From Burkholderiales bacterium (GTDB lineage: Bacteria > Pseudomonadota > Gammaproteobacteria > Burkholderiales > Burkholderiaceae_C): DNA of 7,252 bases. The stretch is taken from NCBI GenBank assembly GCA_947453585.1, contig CANGHQ010000085.1, positions 1 to 7,252 of the forward strand. Reading direction: 5' to 3'. The position numbers and the translations under genes are program-made. The notes under the pieces are model-generated. The model saw only the letters and a list, made by a program, of their open reading frames with translations. It made no database searches and was not told the origin of the DNA. Positions within the stretch are counted from its first letter, which is position 1, and every line of letters begins with the position of its first letter. This document shows, piece after piece, positions 5,919 to 7,252 of this stretch.

Positions 5919-7103
5919 ATGCAGATCTCCCGCCGCGCCGAAAAAATAGAGCCTTTTTATGTGATGGAAGTGGCCAAGGCCGCCTCCGAGCTGGGCCGCA
6001 GCGTGGCGCACACCGATGCGCCCATGGTGTTTTTGAACATCGGAGAGCCCGATTTCACTGCCCCGCCCCTGGTGCAAGCCGCAGCCCAGCGCGCCATCAG
6101 CCAAGGCCACAGCCAATACACCCAAGCCACCGGCCTGCCCGCCTTGCGCGAACGCATCAGCGACTGGTACGCCAGCCGCTTCGGTGTCAACGTTCCCGCC
6201 AGCCGCATTGTGGTCACGGCCGGCGCGTCTGCTGCACTGCAACTCGCCTGCCTGGCGCTGATCGACGCGGGCGACGAAGTGCTCATGCCCGACCCCAGCT
6301 ACCCCTGCAACCGGCATTTTGTGAGCGCCGCCGACGGGCGCGCGGTGCTGATTCCTACCACCGCAGCGCAACGCTTTCAGCTCAGCGCCGACCAGGTGCA
6401 AGCCGCCTGGGGCCCCAAGACACGCGGCGTGCTGCTGGCATCGCCCTCTAACCCCACCGGCAGCTCGATTGACCCGGACGAGCTGCGCCGCATCCATGCC
6501 GTGGTGCAGGCGCGTGGTGGCGTGACGATGGTGGACGAGATTTACCTGCCCCTGAGCTTTGACGCCCACTACGGCCAGACCGCGCTGGCGCTGGACGACT
6601 CGGTCATCAGCATCAACAGCTTTAGCAAATACTTCAATATGACCGGCTGGCGCCTGGGCTGGATGGTGGTGCCGCAGGCGCTGGTGCCGGTGATCGAGCG
6701 CCTGGCGCAAAACCTGTTTATCTGCCCCAGCACCATCGCCCAGCACGCGGCGCTGGCCTGCTTTGAGCCCGAGAGCATCGCCCTGTACGAGACCCGCCGC
6801 GCCGAGTTCAAAGCCCGGCGCGACTACTTTGTGCCCGCGCTGCAAAGCCTGGGCCTGGACGTACCAGTGGCGCCCGACGGCGCGTTTTACGCCTGGGCCG
6901 ATTGCTCTGCGGCGTGCGCGCGGCTAGGGCTCAAAGACAGCTGGGATTTCTCGTTTGCCGTGATGCAACAAGCCCATGTGGCCATCACGCCGGGGCGCGA
7001 CTTTGGCACCGACCTCACGGCACAATTTGTACGCTTTTCCACCGCCAGCTCGATGGAACAATTGCACATGGCAATAGCACGCCTGCGCAAAATGCTGGCC
7101 TGA
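5919..7103 (+). CDS. Pyridoxal phosphate-dependent aminotransferase, fold type I (class I/II)
   Basis: This 394-residue protein is of the aspartate/alanine aminotransferase type, transferring an amino group between an amino acid and a 2-oxo acid in the cytoplasm. K237 in SFSKYFNMTGWRLGW is the PLP Schiff-base lysine. N178 (SNPTG), D206 and Y209 (DEIY) are the expected cofactor contacts, and R372 (FVRFSTAS) is the expected carboxylate-binding arginine. The N-terminal NIGEPDF and TAGASAALQLA motifs are also standard. All key residues are present, so it should be active. The substrate cannot be fixed from sequence; a broad alanine- or aspartate-type enzyme is plausible. The start MQISRRAEKIEPFYVMEVAKA resembles relatives, which supports this ATG despite the missing ribosome site. 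It lies 15 bases after nusB and is probably in the same transcript. Confidence 0.9.
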   Translation: MQISRRAEKIEPFYVMEVAKAASELGRSVAHTDAPMVFLNIGEPDFTAPPLVQAAAQRAISQGHSQYTQATGLPALRERISDWYASRFGVNVPASRIVVTAGASAALQLACLALIDAGDEVLMPDPSYPCNRHFVSAADGRAVLIPTTAAQRFQLSADQVQAAWGPKTRGVLLASPSNPTGSSIDPDELRRIHAVVQARGGVTMVDEIYLPLSFDAHYGQTALALDDSVISINSFSKYFNMTGWRLGWMVVPQALVPVIERLAQNLFICPSTIAQHAALACFEPESIALYETRRAEFKARRDYFVPALQSLGLDVPVAPDGAFYAWADCSAACARLGLKDSWDFSFAVMQQAHVAITPGRDFGTDLTAQFVRFSTASSMEQLHMAIARLRKMLA

Positions 7104-7147
7104 GCCGCATTCCCCTATTTTTTGAAAACACCCCCTGGGCTTTCACC

Positions 7148-7252
7148 ATGAACCAAGACCTGAACATTCTCCAACTCGTGCTGCACGCCAGCTTTGTGGT
7201 GCAAATCGTCATGGCGCTGCTGATGCTGGTGTCGCTGTCGAGCTGGTCGGCG
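7148..7252 (+). CDS. tolQ: TolQ, N-terminal part (partial at window edge)
   Basis: The first 35 codons are present and open to the window end. The peptide MNQDLNILQLVLHASFVVQ followed by a hydrophobic helix ending SLSSW resembles the start of TolQ, the inner-membrane proton-channel subunit that works with TolR and energises TolA in the Tol-Pal envelope system. ExbB and MotA relatives share the fold, but the N-terminal NIL-L-L-AS pattern and the ASW/SSW ending favour TolQ. No strong Shine-Dalgarno sequence precedes the ATG. The 44-base gap after the aminotransferase has a T6 run (7120-7125) without a preceding stem, so no terminator is called. tolR, tolA, tolB and pal would be expected downstream, outside this window. 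Confidence 0.8.
   Translation, partial: MNQDLNILQLVLHASFVVQIVMALLMLVSLSSWSA

Noticed and set aside
5913..6845. Minus-strand open frame of 310 codons opposite the aminotransferase
   Set aside because: Composition is the same artefact type and the plus strand has an intact enzyme with all catalytic residues.
7104..7147. T-run between the aminotransferase and tolQ as a terminator
   Set aside because: There is a run of six T but no stem of useful length immediately before it.

Overview
The window looks like ordinary chromosomal DNA of a Burkholderiales bacterium, most likely a member of the Comamonadaceae (Rhodoferax/Polaromonas/Acidovorax-like). This rests on high GC content, dense plus-strand coding, the gene order ribB-type gene, ribH, nusB, aminotransferase, tolQ, and protein sequences that resemble those families. 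The placement is inferred from recall of families, not from a database search.

Layout. Positions 1-112 hold what appears to be the first 37 codons of a minus-strand gene that starts with a membrane or signal segment and runs off the left edge. Positions 113-257 are a divergent intergenic region containing adjacent perfect inverted repeats, the longest with 10-bp arms around 3 bases; they are good operator candidates. Next comes a complete TRAP transporter operon: dctP (258-1277, periplasmic binding protein), dctQ (1313-1906, small membrane subunit) and dctM (1903-3189, large membrane subunit). It probably imports C4-dicarboxylates or similar organic acids with sodium. A small Hsp15-type S4 RNA-binding protein gene (3217-3621) follows after 27 bases.

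A 95-base gap (3622-3716) contains a possible -10 box inside a 13-bp palindrome and a small leader hairpin, with no room for an FMN riboswitch. It precedes the riboflavin/transcription cluster: a DHBP synthase fused to a GTP cyclohydrolase II-like domain that has lost its zinc cysteines (3717-4853, the RibBX architecture), lumazine synthase ribH (4900-5373), nusB (5373-5903, overlapping ribH by one base) and a fold-type I PLP aminotransferase (5919-7103). The window ends 35 codons into tolQ (7148 onward), presumably the start of a tol-pal cluster.

How the genes work together. DctP captures a carboxylate in the periplasm and DctQM moves it into the cell. RibBX and RibH supply the four-carbon unit and build lumazine for riboflavin. 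NusB acts in rRNA antitermination and Hsp15 in rescue of stalled large ribosomal subunits. I found no mobile element, CRISPR array, tRNA or rRNA, and no convincing new system. The points most worth checking are the degenerate cyclohydrolase domain, the palindrome cluster upstream of dctP, and the edge-truncated divergent gene.
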